Virus record (IMG/VR): IMGVR_UViG_3300047994_000632
Coordinates: 1-28,879 of that record
Source of the DNA: a virus
DNA: 28,879 nucleotides
Strand: one strand, 5' to 3'
The notes under the pieces are model-generated. The model was not told where the DNA came from. It ran no database searches and worked only from the letters and a program-made list of their open reading frames with translations. A program made the translations under genes and the position numbers. Below are positions 1 through 6,781 of this stretch, piece after piece (position 1 is the first letter of the stretch; every line of letters starts with the position of its first letter).

Positions 1-180
1 TCATTGCTTGCTCCGCGATGGCGTGCCGACGTGGAACTGCGTGCATTGCGGGCAGCGGTACACGTTCAGCGCGCGGTCACGCTTGCGGTTTGAGCTCTTG
101 GCGACGCGGCCGGCCAGGTCTTTGGTTGGGAAGGGCTGCTTGCCTTGGCACTGCGCCCGCGTGTCGGGTGATTGCTGCAT
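1..180 (-). CDS. Small Cys-containing phage protein (half zinc-ribbon-like)
   Basis: This encodes a 59-residue basic protein ending in a short CPQC-x3-H motif (Cys-Pro-x-Cys then Phe-His-Val-Gly). That pattern is seen in tiny phage-encoded zinc-binding proteins; no specific function is known to me. The reading frame stays open up to 204, but I chose the ATG at 178-180 because an AAGGAG lies 6 nt upstream of it, whereas the upstream ATG lies inside a hairpin. A TAAATA element and a perfect 8-bp hairpin (196-225) sit directly upstream, the same arrangement found before the virion genes, so it probably belongs to the same phage. The stop codon is the first three bases of the window, so the gene is complete. 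Confidence 0.6.
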   Translation of the reverse strand: MQQSPDTRAQCQGKQPFPTKDLAGRVAKSSNRKRDRALNVYRCPQCTQFHVGTPSRSKQ

Positions 181-195
181 TCGGTTCTCCTTGAG

Positions 196-225
196 TTCGT
201 ACAACCAGCTGTACGAAGGTATTTA
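196..225 (-). promoter_or_regulatory. TAAATA element plus hairpin (site A)
   Basis: On the minus strand, TAAATA (225-220) is followed after two bases by a perfect inverted repeat: TTCGTACA, 6-nt loop, TGTACGAA (217-196). The AAGGAG ribosome site (192-187) and the ATG (180) follow. A CTCC directly upstream of TAAATA (229-226) could pair with the GGAG. This is one of nine such elements in the window. The promoter role is inferred from repeated position and orientation. Confidence 0.5.
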
Positions 226-290
226 GGAGATCGTGTCGAGATATGCTCTGACAGTGCTTTGCAATAAATTTTCTAGAATAAGGAATGCTC

Positions 291-1154
291 ATGGAAGTCC
301 AGACGATCGCCGAACAACTGTTCTTCACGACGATCCGCATTGATACGGTCTCGGCGAAGGGAGAACGAGGATCTGGAACGGGCTTCTTTGTATTGCACAA
401 GCTCGGCGGCATTGACTACTTGTTCGTGGTTACGAACAAGCATGTCGTCATGGGTCAGCGCGAGGGGCAGCTCTCGTTCCTGAAACAGAAGGATGGGAAG
501 CCTGTACTAGGAGATGGATTCAACCTTCACATCGCATCGACTGATTGGCAGTCAATGTGGTTTGGCCACCCTGATCCGAACGTAGACATCGCGATTTGTG
601 GCTTGGCGCCCCTTCTGGAATTCGTGAAACGCACTCACGGCGTGGACTTGTTCTTTCGGGCGGTGGACACGACGTTGATTCCCACAGTACAACAAGCACA
701 GGAACTGGACGCAGTCGAGTCCGTGACGTTTATCGGCTACCCGAATGGCATTTGGGACAGCAAGAACTTGCTACCGGTATTGCGGCGCGGAACTACGGCG
801 ACACCGATGCAAGTGGACTTTGAAGGAACGCCACGATTCCTCATTGACGCTTCCGTTTTCGGAGGGTCGAGTGGAAGCCCTGTCTTCGTCCTGAATCAAG
901 GATCTTGGGCAACGAAGGCTGGCGGCTTGGTCGCAGGTTCAAGGCTGCATTTCGTCGGCGTGATCGCCGCCGTGTTCTTCCGCACTCATCTGAATCAGAT
1001 CGTCCCGGTGCCGATTCCGACGAACATCCAACCGATGGCACAGCAGCAGGAGATGATCGACCTCGGCATCGTCTTCAAGGCAAGGACCGTGCTTGAAGCA
1101 ATTGAAGCGTTCTTGAAGCACCACAACATCGACACCGCCGTGCAGGCAAAGTAG
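291..1154 (+). CDS. Trypsin-like serine protease, cytoplasmic
   Basis: This is a 287-residue protein with the chymotrypsin-fold catalytic triad in order (numbered from the ATG at 285): GSGTGFF lead-in at about 30-35, His53 in TNKHVV, Asp101 in NVDIAI, and Ser196 in GGSSGSPV. No signal peptide or membrane segment is visible, so it should act in the cytoplasm, which is unusual for HtrA-type proteases; it also lacks a PDZ domain. The ATG at 291 is preferred because AAGGA (280-284) ends 6 nt upstream of it; that site directly abuts the ATG at 285. Its strand is opposite to both neighbours, it lacks a TAAATA element, and it is less GC-rich than the virion genes, so it looks like a cargo (moron) gene. 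Stand-alone trypsin-like proteases occur in defence islands; a defence role here is inference. Confidence 0.8.
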   Translation: MEVQTIAEQLFFTTIRIDTVSAKGERGSGTGFFVLHKLGGIDYLFVVTNKHVVMGQREGQLSFLKQKDGKPVLGDGFNLHIASTDWQSMWFGHPDPNVDIAICGLAPLLEFVKRTHGVDLFFRAVDTTLIPTVQQAQELDAVESVTFIGYPNGIWDSKNLLPVLRRGTTATPMQVDFEGTPRFLIDASVFGGSSGSPVFVLNQGSWATKAGGLVAGSRLHFVGVIAAVFFRTHLNQIVPVPIPTNIQPMAQQQEMIDLGIVFKARTVLEAIEAFLKHHNIDTAVQAK

Positions 1155-1155
1155 A

Positions 1156-1611
1156 TCAGCGCAGCGGCTTCAACCCGCGCGTCAGCTCCCAAGCGGCGCG
1201 GGACTTCTCAGAACGGATCGACCAGTACCAGGTGAACGCCTTCGTGAACAGCAGGTCCTTGTACTTGTCCTCGGTGATGCGACCAGTCTTGTGCTCGTGC
1301 AGCAACTGATCGGCGAACTGCTGATCCAGGTGCTTCGTCGCTTCGAACCAGTCCTTGAACTCAGCGCCGGCCAACTTGCCCCAGCGCGCCTGAAGCTCGC
1401 GCAGCGTCCAGAACGAGTCCTTCTTGATCACGCCCATGTTCGCCGACGCCGCGCTGATCGCGCGCGTCAGCTCCTGATCCCATTCGAGCTGCATGTTCGG
1501 GTCCATCAACTTCGCCTTTCGTCCCGAGCCGGTGCGCTTGCCGCCTGATTTCTTCTGGTCACGGGTCAATCGTTCTTCGGGTGTCTTCTTCGCCGTCATT
1601 CGTTCATCCAA
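1156..1611 (-). CDS. Hypothetical phage protein, 151 aa
   Basis: I do not recognise this family. It is a charged protein with a basic, Gly/Lys-rich N-terminus (about residues 7-36) followed by a mostly helical region rich in Trp and Lys. The internal ATG at 1599 (residue 5) is an equally possible start; neither ATG has a strong ribosome site. It converges with the protease gene, with one base between the two stop codons. A minus-strand TAAATA element with a hairpin lies about 135 nt upstream (1721-1751), linking it to the phage's transcription programme. The basic N-terminal tail could bind nucleic acid, but nothing firmer can be said. Confidence 0.6.
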   Translation of the reverse strand: MDERMTAKKTPEERLTRDQKKSGGKRTGSGRKAKLMDPNMQLEWDQELTRAISAASANMGVIKKDSFWTLRELQARWGKLAGAEFKDWFEATKHLDQQFADQLLHEHKTGRITEDKYKDLLFTKAFTWYWSIRSEKSRAAWELTRGLKPLR

Positions 1612-1647
1612 CTTGGCGCAGGCGCTTGGTCAAACCTGCGGGTTCAT

Positions 1648-1728
1648 CGGCTTGAGACAGCAGGCCCGGATGAGGAACCCTGCGTTGCACAGGAAAAGCG
1701 ACCAAGCTTTACCTGCTGACTCAAGCCG
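1648..1728. repeat. 17-bp imperfect inverted repeat
   Basis: CGGCTTGAGACAGCAGG (1648-1664) is matched by the reverse complement of CCTGCTGACTCAAGCCG (1712-1728), with one mismatch and a 47-bp spacer. The right arm overlaps the hairpin of TAAATA site B, so the leader RNA of the 1156-1611 gene could fold in two mutually exclusive ways. Confidence 0.5.
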
Positions 1729-1751
1729 ACGAGCTTGATTGATCTTATTTA
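1721..1751 (-). promoter_or_regulatory. TAAATA element plus hairpin (site B)
   Basis: Reading the minus strand, TAAATA lies at 1751-1746 and is followed 7 nt later by a perfect 6-bp hairpin, TCAAGC with a 6-nt loop and GCTTGA (1738-1721). It points towards the 1156-1611 gene about 110-140 nt downstream. The layout matches the elements before the virion genes. The promoter function is inferred. Confidence 0.45.
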
Positions 1752-1855
1752 GCCGTTTGCCATCGTGCACGCCGGTTTTGGGATCACGGCTCTGAAAAAG
1801 AACGCGTCCGTTGTCCTGTTGGTCCTCGGGAATGGTTCATGGCTCCAGATTCGCC

Positions 1856-1913
1856 CCTTTTGAAAAGGAAACATCGATAGATAGATATCTAATAGAGAGT
1901 CACCTTTTCAAAA
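1856..1913. repeat. Paired palindromic boxes, possible operators
   Basis: CCTTTTGAAAAGG (1856-1868) is itself a palindrome around a central G. A near copy, CCTTTTCAAAAC, begins at 1903, and together they form an exact 11-bp inverted repeat (1858-1868 and 1903-1913) with a 34-bp AT-rich spacer that contains AGATATCT. Two spaced palindromes around AT-rich DNA resemble a repressor operator pair. No repressor gene is visible beside them. Confidence 0.35.
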
Positions 1914-2424
1914 CGGGCAGACGTGCACTGGCCGCAGGCCAGAGAAACAGGACGGGACGAACGCGGAGCACGGCGCTAGCCGGGCGACGTGGGCGGCGCG
2001 GACTGCCGAGGCGGGACGCCGAGGCCGGCGTGTACAGACATGTGGTCGAGCCAGTTCTGCTGACCTATGACCTTAAGCATGCGCTCGCGTGCCGCGAGCA
2101 GGCGATGTCTCGGCGTGCCGCCTCGACCCGCCTTGACCGCGATGCGGGAGACGGCTAACGAGTCATGAACCATCCGCCCGTGCCAGCTCTTTCTATCCCG
2201 GACGCTGACGCGCCGGGAAGACGCTCATGCCAACGAACGCGTCCTTTCTCAGACCAGATTGCTAGATTGGAAATAGTCACCGATTCCTCGGATTGACCCA
2301 GCAAACAGCTTGGGATACAAGCCGGCCACGGTCGCATTCATGCGATCCGCCGCCCTTTTGAACGCTCCGACAAGCTTGGCGCAATCCGAACATGTGCCTG
2401 CCTTTTAGGAGAGTGAGAAGGGAT

Positions 2425-2454
2425 TGCCATTGGCAGGTTTAGACATGCCTAAAC
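2425..2454. promoter_or_regulatory. Possible operator upstream of secreted-protein gene
   Basis: Two small inverted repeats sit just upstream of the ATG at 2464: TGCCA-t-TGGCA (2425-2435) and GTTTAG-acatgc-CTAAAC (2437-2454). Their position suggests regulator binding over the promoter of the secreted-protein gene. No clear -35/-10 pair could be assigned. Confidence 0.25.
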
Positions 2455-2463
2455 GATTGGAAA

Positions 2464-2829
2464 ATGATGAATATCAGAGCTATTCAAAAGAGTTTCATGG
2501 CTTGTGCAGCCTCCGCCTTCCTCGCTATCCCGCAACTCGCATCTGCAAATATGTCTTGTGGCGGTGTGGTTACATATCTGGGAGTAGGGTCTGACGGTAC
2601 TGTCACAGTGGCGCTTAATGGCTTAAACGCAAATAATATTTGCAATGTGACCACGCAAGGCGTCTATCAGATGAATCCATCCGCTTGCAAGATGGCATAT
2701 GCGACTCTGTTGGCTAGTGAAGTCGCAGGAAGGTCCGCGTCGATCTTCTATAACGATCCCGCGATTACCGCCTGCAGTCAGATTGTCGCCTGGAGTAACC
2801 AGCCTAGTATGTATTTCGTCGCGTCCTAA
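2464..2829 (+). CDS. Small secreted cysteine-containing protein
   Basis: This encodes a 121-residue protein with an N-terminal Sec signal peptide: Lys9, a hydrophobic stretch at about 11-24, and an Ala-Ser-Ala cleavage motif near residue 29. The mature part of about 92 residues has four cysteines that could form two disulfides. I do not assign a function; it fits a family of small exported proteins of unknown role. ATG at 2464 is followed at once by a second ATG at 2467, and the ribosome site (TTGGAAA) is weak. The gene is clearly more AT-rich than the virion genes and lies in tandem with another exported-protein gene, which suggests a lysogenic-conversion pair acquired by transfer. Confidence 0.65.
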   Translation: MMNIRAIQKSFMACAASAFLAIPQLASANMSCGGVVTYLGVGSDGTVTVALNGLNANNICNVTTQGVYQMNPSACKMAYATLLASEVAGRSASIFYNDPAITACSQIVAWSNQPSMYFVAS

Positions 2830-2903
2830 GCATTGTCGTACAACGTCGACTGAATTACGTGTTATGCCTAGAAAATTTGGAGCACTTCATTGAGCTCAAA
2901 ATA

Positions 2904-3464
2904 ATGCGATATCTGATTGAGAATTTTGAAAGAAACTGGCGGGCTTGCGTTGCTGGCTCGCTTAGGTCCCTCTGGATAATATTTCGACTCTGCGTGATAT
3001 GTTTGCTGTCAGTGAACTGGCCCTCGACGGCCAGGGCCGACAGTGCATGTGCGTATTATTTGAGTACGAATTTCTATGGGAATAGTAATTTCACACAGGG
3101 GCAAACGCCAACCTTAACACTGTTTGGAACATTTGGTGCCAATGCCAACGAAGGAACGATCGCATGTACTCCCAGCAGTTCCAGCGTAACTTTTACTGTG
3201 CGAGTTCTTCCCGCCGGAAATTCTCTAGGGCAAATCGTGCTGTACCTGGAAACTCAGACAAACGCACTTCGCTACAATATGTCTGGGCAAGCGAGCATCA
3301 CGCTTCCTCAGCTGCCTGTAGGTAGTTATACGATCGCTTTAGAGGGGTTTTCGGGTGTTGCGATACCCTATTTCAAGAAGTTTTCAATCCTTGCTCCAAA
3401 TGCGCCCACACCGCCTCAGAATAAGGCGCTAGCTCCAATACTGAATATCTTCGTTGAAGATTGA
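2904..3464 (+). CDS. Putative exported protein with beta-rich domain
   Basis: This encodes a 186-residue protein with a long N-terminal region and a hydrophobic segment (about residues 22-38 from this start) ending in Thr-Ala-Arg-Ala, which reads as a signal peptide. The mature part is rich in Ser, Thr, Gly and beta-prone residues, with two cysteines, and looks like a beta-sandwich. The frame is open from a GTG at 2859, but the ATG at 2904 gives a more usual N-terminus; the start is uncertain because neither has a strong ribosome site. The base composition is low-GC like its upstream neighbour, so the two probably arrived together. I recognise no enzyme motif. Confidence 0.55.
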   Translation: MRYLIENFERNWRACVAGSLRSLWIIFRLCVICLLSVNWPSTARADSACAYYLSTNFYGNSNFTQGQTPTLTLFGTFGANANEGTIACTPSSSSVTFTVRVLPAGNSLGQIVLYLETQTNALRYNMSGQASITLPQLPVGSYTIALEGFSGVAIPYFKKFSILAPNAPTPPQNKALAPILNIFVED

Positions 3465-3570
3465 GGGGCGGTCTGCTCGGGCCCGTCTCTCTGTACATCT
3501 CCGGGGGGCGATGCACCGACAATTCGCGGTCGCGCAGAAGCTTGTCTAGTCAAGAGCGCGCGGGATCAAT

Positions 3571-4353
3571 ATGAACACCACCGACCTCGCTTTTTCAGCC
3601 ATCGGCCAGATCGTGATCGCTGGCGGCGGCGGTGCGGCGATCACGTTCCTGTTGATCAAGTCGTTCGGGAAGTCGCTGCTCGACGACTACTTCCAGAAGA
3701 AGGCCGCGAAGTTCAAGACTGAGCAGGACATCGCGCTGGCCGAGCTGAAGCGCGTGCATGATGCCGCCTTGAAGGAGGTTCAGGCATACATCGACAAGGA
3801 CCTGCATCGTGCTCGCAAGCTATACGACCGAGAGTTCGAAGTTCTCTCCGAGGCGTGGATGCTTCTGGTGAAGGCGTTCGATACGACGCTTACCACGATT
3901 GCAAGCTTCGAGACGCGCATCGACTTGCTGGACGACCAGGAACGCGCCCGCCTATTTGAGGCCGGGAAGTTCGCACACTGGCAGATTGACCAGGTGTTGG
4001 CCTTTGAAGGGCAAGCAATGGTCGATGAGTATCGCAAGATCAAAGATCAGAAGCGCCTGTTCGAGTACCGGGAACATCGTCTGGCGTTCGCGAGGTACCT
4101 TGCCATAAACGTAGTGTTCATGCCGAATGGTTTCAAAGAGCGATTTACCGCAATCGATGCCTTGGTAGATGCGGCGCTGCTTGAATTTGATGATCGGATC
4201 AACTTCCCCCCGGCATCTGAAAGGGATGACGCGATCTTGAAGTTGATTCAAGACGGACGCCCGCTGCTCAATGAGCTTGAGCAGTTGATTCATAACCGAA
4301 TCTGGTCGGCTGGTGCCGAGCGCGCCGTTCAGGTTGATGGATCGGCCGCGTAA
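3571..4353 (+). CDS. Membrane-anchored coiled-coil protein
   Basis: This is a 260-residue protein with one N-terminal transmembrane helix (about residues 9-30, including a run of four glycines). A highly charged heptad-like helix follows (about 37-100, rich in Lys, Glu, Ala and Leu), then a mostly helical cytoplasmic domain. Similar one-TM plus coiled-coil proteins are common as orphan genes in mobile elements and defence regions; their function is generally unknown. The ATG follows a weak GGGA 9 nt upstream. The stop codon lies one base from the stop of the convergent recombinase gene. It could be a superinfection-exclusion or membrane-sensing protein, but no motif proves this. Confidence 0.6.
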   Translation: MNTTDLAFSAIGQIVIAGGGGAAITFLLIKSFGKSLLDDYFQKKAAKFKTEQDIALAELKRVHDAALKEVQAYIDKDLHRARKLYDREFEVLSEAWMLLVKAFDTTLTTIASFETRIDLLDDQERARLFEAGKFAHWQIDQVLAFEGQAMVDEYRKIKDQKRLFEYREHRLAFARYLAINVVFMPNGFKERFTAIDALVDAALLEFDDRINFPPASERDDAILKLIQDGRPLLNELEQLIHNRIWSAGAERAVQVDGSAA

Positions 4354-4354
4354 G

Positions 4355-4921
4355 TCACTGCACGCCGAGCATGTACACCGCCGCCAGCTCCTCGGCCTGA
4401 ATCCCGACGTACTTCAGCGTGACCCGGCCGGACTTGTGACCGTACATCTCCTGAAGGATCGCCAGATCGACCTTGTGCTGCGTGCGCATCGTGTACCCGA
4501 AGGTCTTGCGCAGGGAGTGCGATGAGTACTCACCGGTCAACCCGGCCAACTCGCACCAGTGCTTCACCAGCCGGCCGTACGCCGATACCGTGAGCCGCGT
4601 GCCGCGCTTGTGACCGACGAACAGCGGCGCGTCGTCGTGAACCGGCTCGATGCTGGCCAGCAGGCTCGCCAGCGCGTCGATCACGAGCTGGTTCACCGTG
4701 ACGGCACGGCGATTGCCGGTCTTCTTCTCCTTGATCAGCAGCGTGCCGCCGACCCTGAGCGACCGCACGTCGCCGCAGTTCAGGCCAAGGATGTCGGAGG
4801 CGCGGAACGCCGTGTTCGTCGAGATGATGAACAGCGCCAGATCGCGAGGTGAATGCTGTACCACCGCGCGGACCTTCGCGATGTCGTCGCCTTTGAGTGG
4901 TTCAGTCGTGATGTTTCCCAT
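4355..4921 (-). CDS. Minimal tyrosine recombinase/integrase
   Basis: This 188-residue site-specific recombinase consists almost only of the catalytic domain. The expected catalytic residues are all present: Arg40 (TAFRASD), Lys67 (EKKTGN), His135 and Arg138 (HSLRKT), His162 (GHKSG) and the nucleophile Tyr171 (LKYVG). The ATG at 4921 was chosen because GGAG lies 7 nt upstream; an in-frame extension to 5011 has no ribosome site. The length is close to FimB/FimE and well below classical phage integrases (about 300-400 aa), because no SAM-like core-binding or arm-binding domain precedes it. It should cut and rejoin DNA at a short core site, probably in the repeat-rich region directly upstream (4939-5277), for integration/excision or for inversion. 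Confidence 0.85.
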   Translation of the reverse strand: MGNITTEPLKGDDIAKVRAVVQHSPRDLALFIISTNTAFRASDILGLNCGDVRSLRVGGTLLIKEKKTGNRRAVTVNQLVIDALASLLASIEPVHDDAPLFVGHKRGTRLTVSAYGRLVKHWCELAGLTGEYSSHSLRKTFGYTMRTQHKVDLAILQEMYGHKSGRVTLKYVGIQAEELAAVYMLGVQ

Positions 4922-4938
4922 TGGGTATCTCCGTGAGT

Positions 4939-4950
4939 ATTCGTCTATTA
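4939..4950 (+). repeat. 12-bp inverted repeat, left copy (recombinase box)
   Basis: ATTCGTCTATTA lies 18 bp upstream of the recombinase start codon. Its exact reverse complement is at 5266-5277. Either a recombinase binding site or an autoregulatory operator would fit this position. Confidence 0.5.
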
Positions 4951-5056
4951 TTTTTCGCGGCATGACGAACGTACACTGATAAACCCACGGCTCCCGATTG
5001 CCGATTACCACCCAATTGCCTCACCTGGAACCTGGTCCTGAACCTGAACCCGAGCC

Positions 5057-5124
5057 GTCATCCCGAGGTATACCAGCGGGATGACCGGCGACGCCGGTGA
5101 GCCCCGGCGCACCAAGCGCGGGGC
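5057..5124. repeat. Cluster of nested inverted repeats
   Basis: GTCATCCCG (5057-5065) and CGGGATGAC (5077-5085) form a perfect 9-bp inverted repeat enclosing the palindrome GGTATACC (5067-5074). Next come ACCGGCG-A-CGCCGGT (5084-5098) and a GC-rich hairpin, GCCCC-g-GCGC with 5-nt loop and GCGC-GGGGC (5101-5124). None is followed by a T-run, so terminators are unlikely; protein binding or DNA cruciforms are more plausible. Confidence 0.5.
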
Positions 5125-5246
5125 GGTATATGAATATTCACCAGGGCGCCGGCAGGGGAGTCGGTATGCATCCGGTGGCCCTCAGGGGTGTTCGTCGCAT
5201 TCGGCGTGACCCAGTTTGCGCGGTTCTCATCACGAGGACCTCCATT

Positions 5247-5277
5247 ATTCGTCCAATAAGTACATTAATAGACGAAT
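5247..5277. other. Candidate recombination core site (attP-like)
   Basis: Two inverted 12-bp arms, ATTCGTCCAATA (5247-5258) and TAATAGACGAAT (5266-5277), match at 10 of 12 positions and are separated by a 7-bp spacer (AGTACAT). Two inverted arms around a 6-8 bp spacer is the usual layout of tyrosine recombinase crossover sites. It lies upstream of the only recombinase gene. The right arm is repeated in inverse orientation at 4939-4950. The function is inferred. Confidence 0.4.
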
Positions 5278-5511
5278 GGCGTGCCGGCCACCTCGGCGAC
5301 GAATCGCGACAACTCGGCCAATCTAGCCGAAGTGTGTATATGCCATCACCGGCATAGATTAGGTGCAGCCGGAGTGCAACGGGTGTCACCGGGGACCGAT
5401 TTGGATTCCGGACCTCGGTTTGGGGCGCGGCGGGTCGTGCAACCCCAAAGTGCGGGTGCGTCCGCTCAGATCGAAGGTACAGGCACTATTTCAGTCGGGC
5501 AATATTCGGGT

Positions 5512-6348
5512 TCACTTGGTGCCAAGCTTCCGAAGTGCTCCTGCCTGCTCTTGTGGGATGACGAATTGCACCAAGAGGCATGCCAGCTGATCAAGTACAA
5601 GCCTGCCAAATTCCAGCGTATGACCGGACCAGATAATTAGCGCTACTTGCAGAGATGACAAGCACGCCATATATCTGAGCTGCTCTTCTGGGGACATATC
5701 TGCTGCGTCGCTCGGTGTGAACGTCGCCTCGCAGTCTGCATGCAGCCGATTGTACGATTTAACGAATTCCGCGCTGAATTGATCCCCATGATCTAACACG
5801 CCCATTCGGAACAGCAGCTCCAACAGGAAAAGTCTATATTTTGGGATTCCCTCAAATTCATGCGTCTCAAATGGATTTGGCATCGTTAACCGGACGAGAC
5901 GTTCGTAGTGCCGTACGCGCGCTTTCCACATTACTCGTTTTGCAGCAGTTGCGTCGAAGTCCTTCAACATACGAACGGGAAACTTCGTATCCGGGTCTAG
6001 TTTCCAATATTCGAATTCCTCTTCGGGTATGGCGTAGCGAATTTCTCCGCTTTTTAGATTTTTGCGAACGACGATTGTTAGCTCATTGCTAAGAATCCAA
6101 TTTCGCACAGTCAGAGCGTCGCAGTATTCTGTCCAATCTGAAGGGTTTTTGTCAAATTCGTCTGATGCTTTGACCTGAATGAATATCTTGAAGGGTTCAA
6201 TGATTTCATCCTCTTCGGCGTAGACGAAGAAGTCCTCCCCGAAATCATCTGCAATATCATTGCAGACGTACCCGAGGTCTTCAAAGATCGTCCAGACGGC
6301 GGTCTCACCACGCCTTCCAGTCCTTTGATTTCTTGAGTTTTTCGCCAC
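5512..6348 (-). CDS. DUF4365-like nuclease-fold protein
   Basis: This is a 278-residue protein whose first 100 residues match the DUF4365 pattern of the PD-(D/E)xK nuclease fold. The elements are Gly-Arg-Arg-Gly-Glu (11-15, Glu15), Gly-Glu-Asp-Phe (Asp39) and Ile-Gln-Val-Lys (Gln58-x-Lys60). In this family those residues are expected to bind metal and cleave DNA or RNA. The rest (about 110-278) is a helical domain I do not recognise. The start is a GTG at 6348 with GGGAG 5 nt upstream. The gene is more AT-rich than the late genes and lies on the opposite strand beside the recombinase, which is typical of prophage cargo. DUF4365 proteins are often found near defence genes; a role against competing phages is inference. 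Confidence 0.7.
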   Translation of the reverse strand: MAKNSRNQRTGRRGETAVWTIFEDLGYVCNDIADDFGEDFFVYAEEDEIIEPFKIFIQVKASDEFDKNPSDWTEYCDALTVRNWILSNELTIVVRKNLKSGEIRYAIPEEEFEYWKLDPDTKFPVRMLKDFDATAAKRVMWKARVRHYERLVRLTMPNPFETHEFEGIPKYRLFLLELLFRMGVLDHGDQFSAEFVKSYNRLHADCEATFTPSDAADMSPEEQLRYMACLSSLQVALIIWSGHTLEFGRLVLDQLACLLVQFVIPQEQAGALRKLGTK

Positions 6349-6391
6349 TCACGCTCCCTGATGTTGGTTTTCATGTGCCAGCGATCAGACT

Positions 6392-6781
6392 CTAATCTGG
6401 AATGCGAGTTCGTCGGCGCTTCTTAGAGGCCTGGATCTGCGGCGAGTGCAGCATCAGCAGGTCCTTCGCGACCTCATTCGCGCTGATCGGCACGTACAGC
6501 TGCTGCTGTTCGTACCAGACCAGGATCTCTAGCCAGTTCGGCTGAGGTCGGCCAGCGGCCTTCCAGGCGGCCCGGCGATCAGCCCAGGGCGTGACCGCCG
6601 CTGCTGCGGCGCATCGCTCCTCCCATGCATCTAGGAACTCGTTCATCGCGTCCAGCGAGGCATATGCCTGCAGGACGTGCTGGGCCAGCGTGCCGGCCTT
6701 GAGCATGTGAACTAGGTTCGACGGCATGCCCATCCGGTGCAGGCTTTGGTACGTATCGCGGTAGTTCTTGGCTTTGGACAT
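6392..6781 (-). CDS. Hypothetical phage protein, 129 aa
   Basis: This encodes a 129-residue helical protein, Ala- and Trp-rich in the middle, with a strongly basic C-terminus (Lys-Lys-Arg-Arg-Arg-Thr-Arg). I do not recognise it. The ATG at 6781 gives a sensible N-terminus; a GTG at 6832 would add 17 residues but would overlap the TAAATA element of the divergent terminase operon. It lies 43 bp upstream of the DUF4365 gene in the same direction. Coding GC resembles the virion genes rather than the cargo, so it is probably native to the phage. A DNA-binding role would suit the basic tail but is not shown. Confidence 0.55.
   Translation of the reverse strand: MSKAKNYRDTYQSLHRMGMPSNLVHMLKAGTLAQHVLQAYASLDAMNEFLDAWEERCAAAAAVTPWADRRAAWKAAGRPQPNWLEILVWYEQQQLYVPISANEVAKDLLMLHSPQIQASKKRRRTRIPD

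Larger units (their letters stand above)
1612..2463. other. Gene-free stretch with inverted repeats
   Basis: I see no convincing gene in these roughly 850 bases. The open frames present on either strand are short, Arg-rich and lack ribosome sites. The stretch contains a TAAATA-hairpin element pointing left, several inverted repeats (listed separately), a perfect 7-bp hairpin GCTCGCG-tgc-CGCGAGC at 2083-2099, and a direct repeat of GCCGAGGC near 2008-2032. It may be a control region or the remnant of deleted genes at the junction with the cargo block. Confidence 0.5.
4922..5511. other. Palindrome-rich non-coding region beside recombinase
   Basis: About 590 bases lie between the divergent end of the recombinase and the end of the DUF4365 gene. 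I see no convincing gene. It is dense in inverted repeats, including the ATTCGTC/GACGAAT boxes, a 9-bp inverted repeat, a GC-rich hairpin, TGAATATTCA (5131-5140) and TATGCC-atcacc-GGCATA (5339-5356). It also has a short CCTGAA-type direct repeat array around 5020-5050. It is the natural place for the phage attachment site and recombinase control. Confidence 0.5.

Noticed and set aside
1811-2173. Overlapping open frames on both strands in the gene-free stretch
   Set aside because: They have no ribosome sites, Arg-rich unlikely proteins and no supporting context. I prefer to call the region non-coding.
5281-5640. Plus-strand open frames running into the DUF4365 gene end
   Set aside because: They overlap a better-supported minus-strand gene and have no recognisable start signal or motif.
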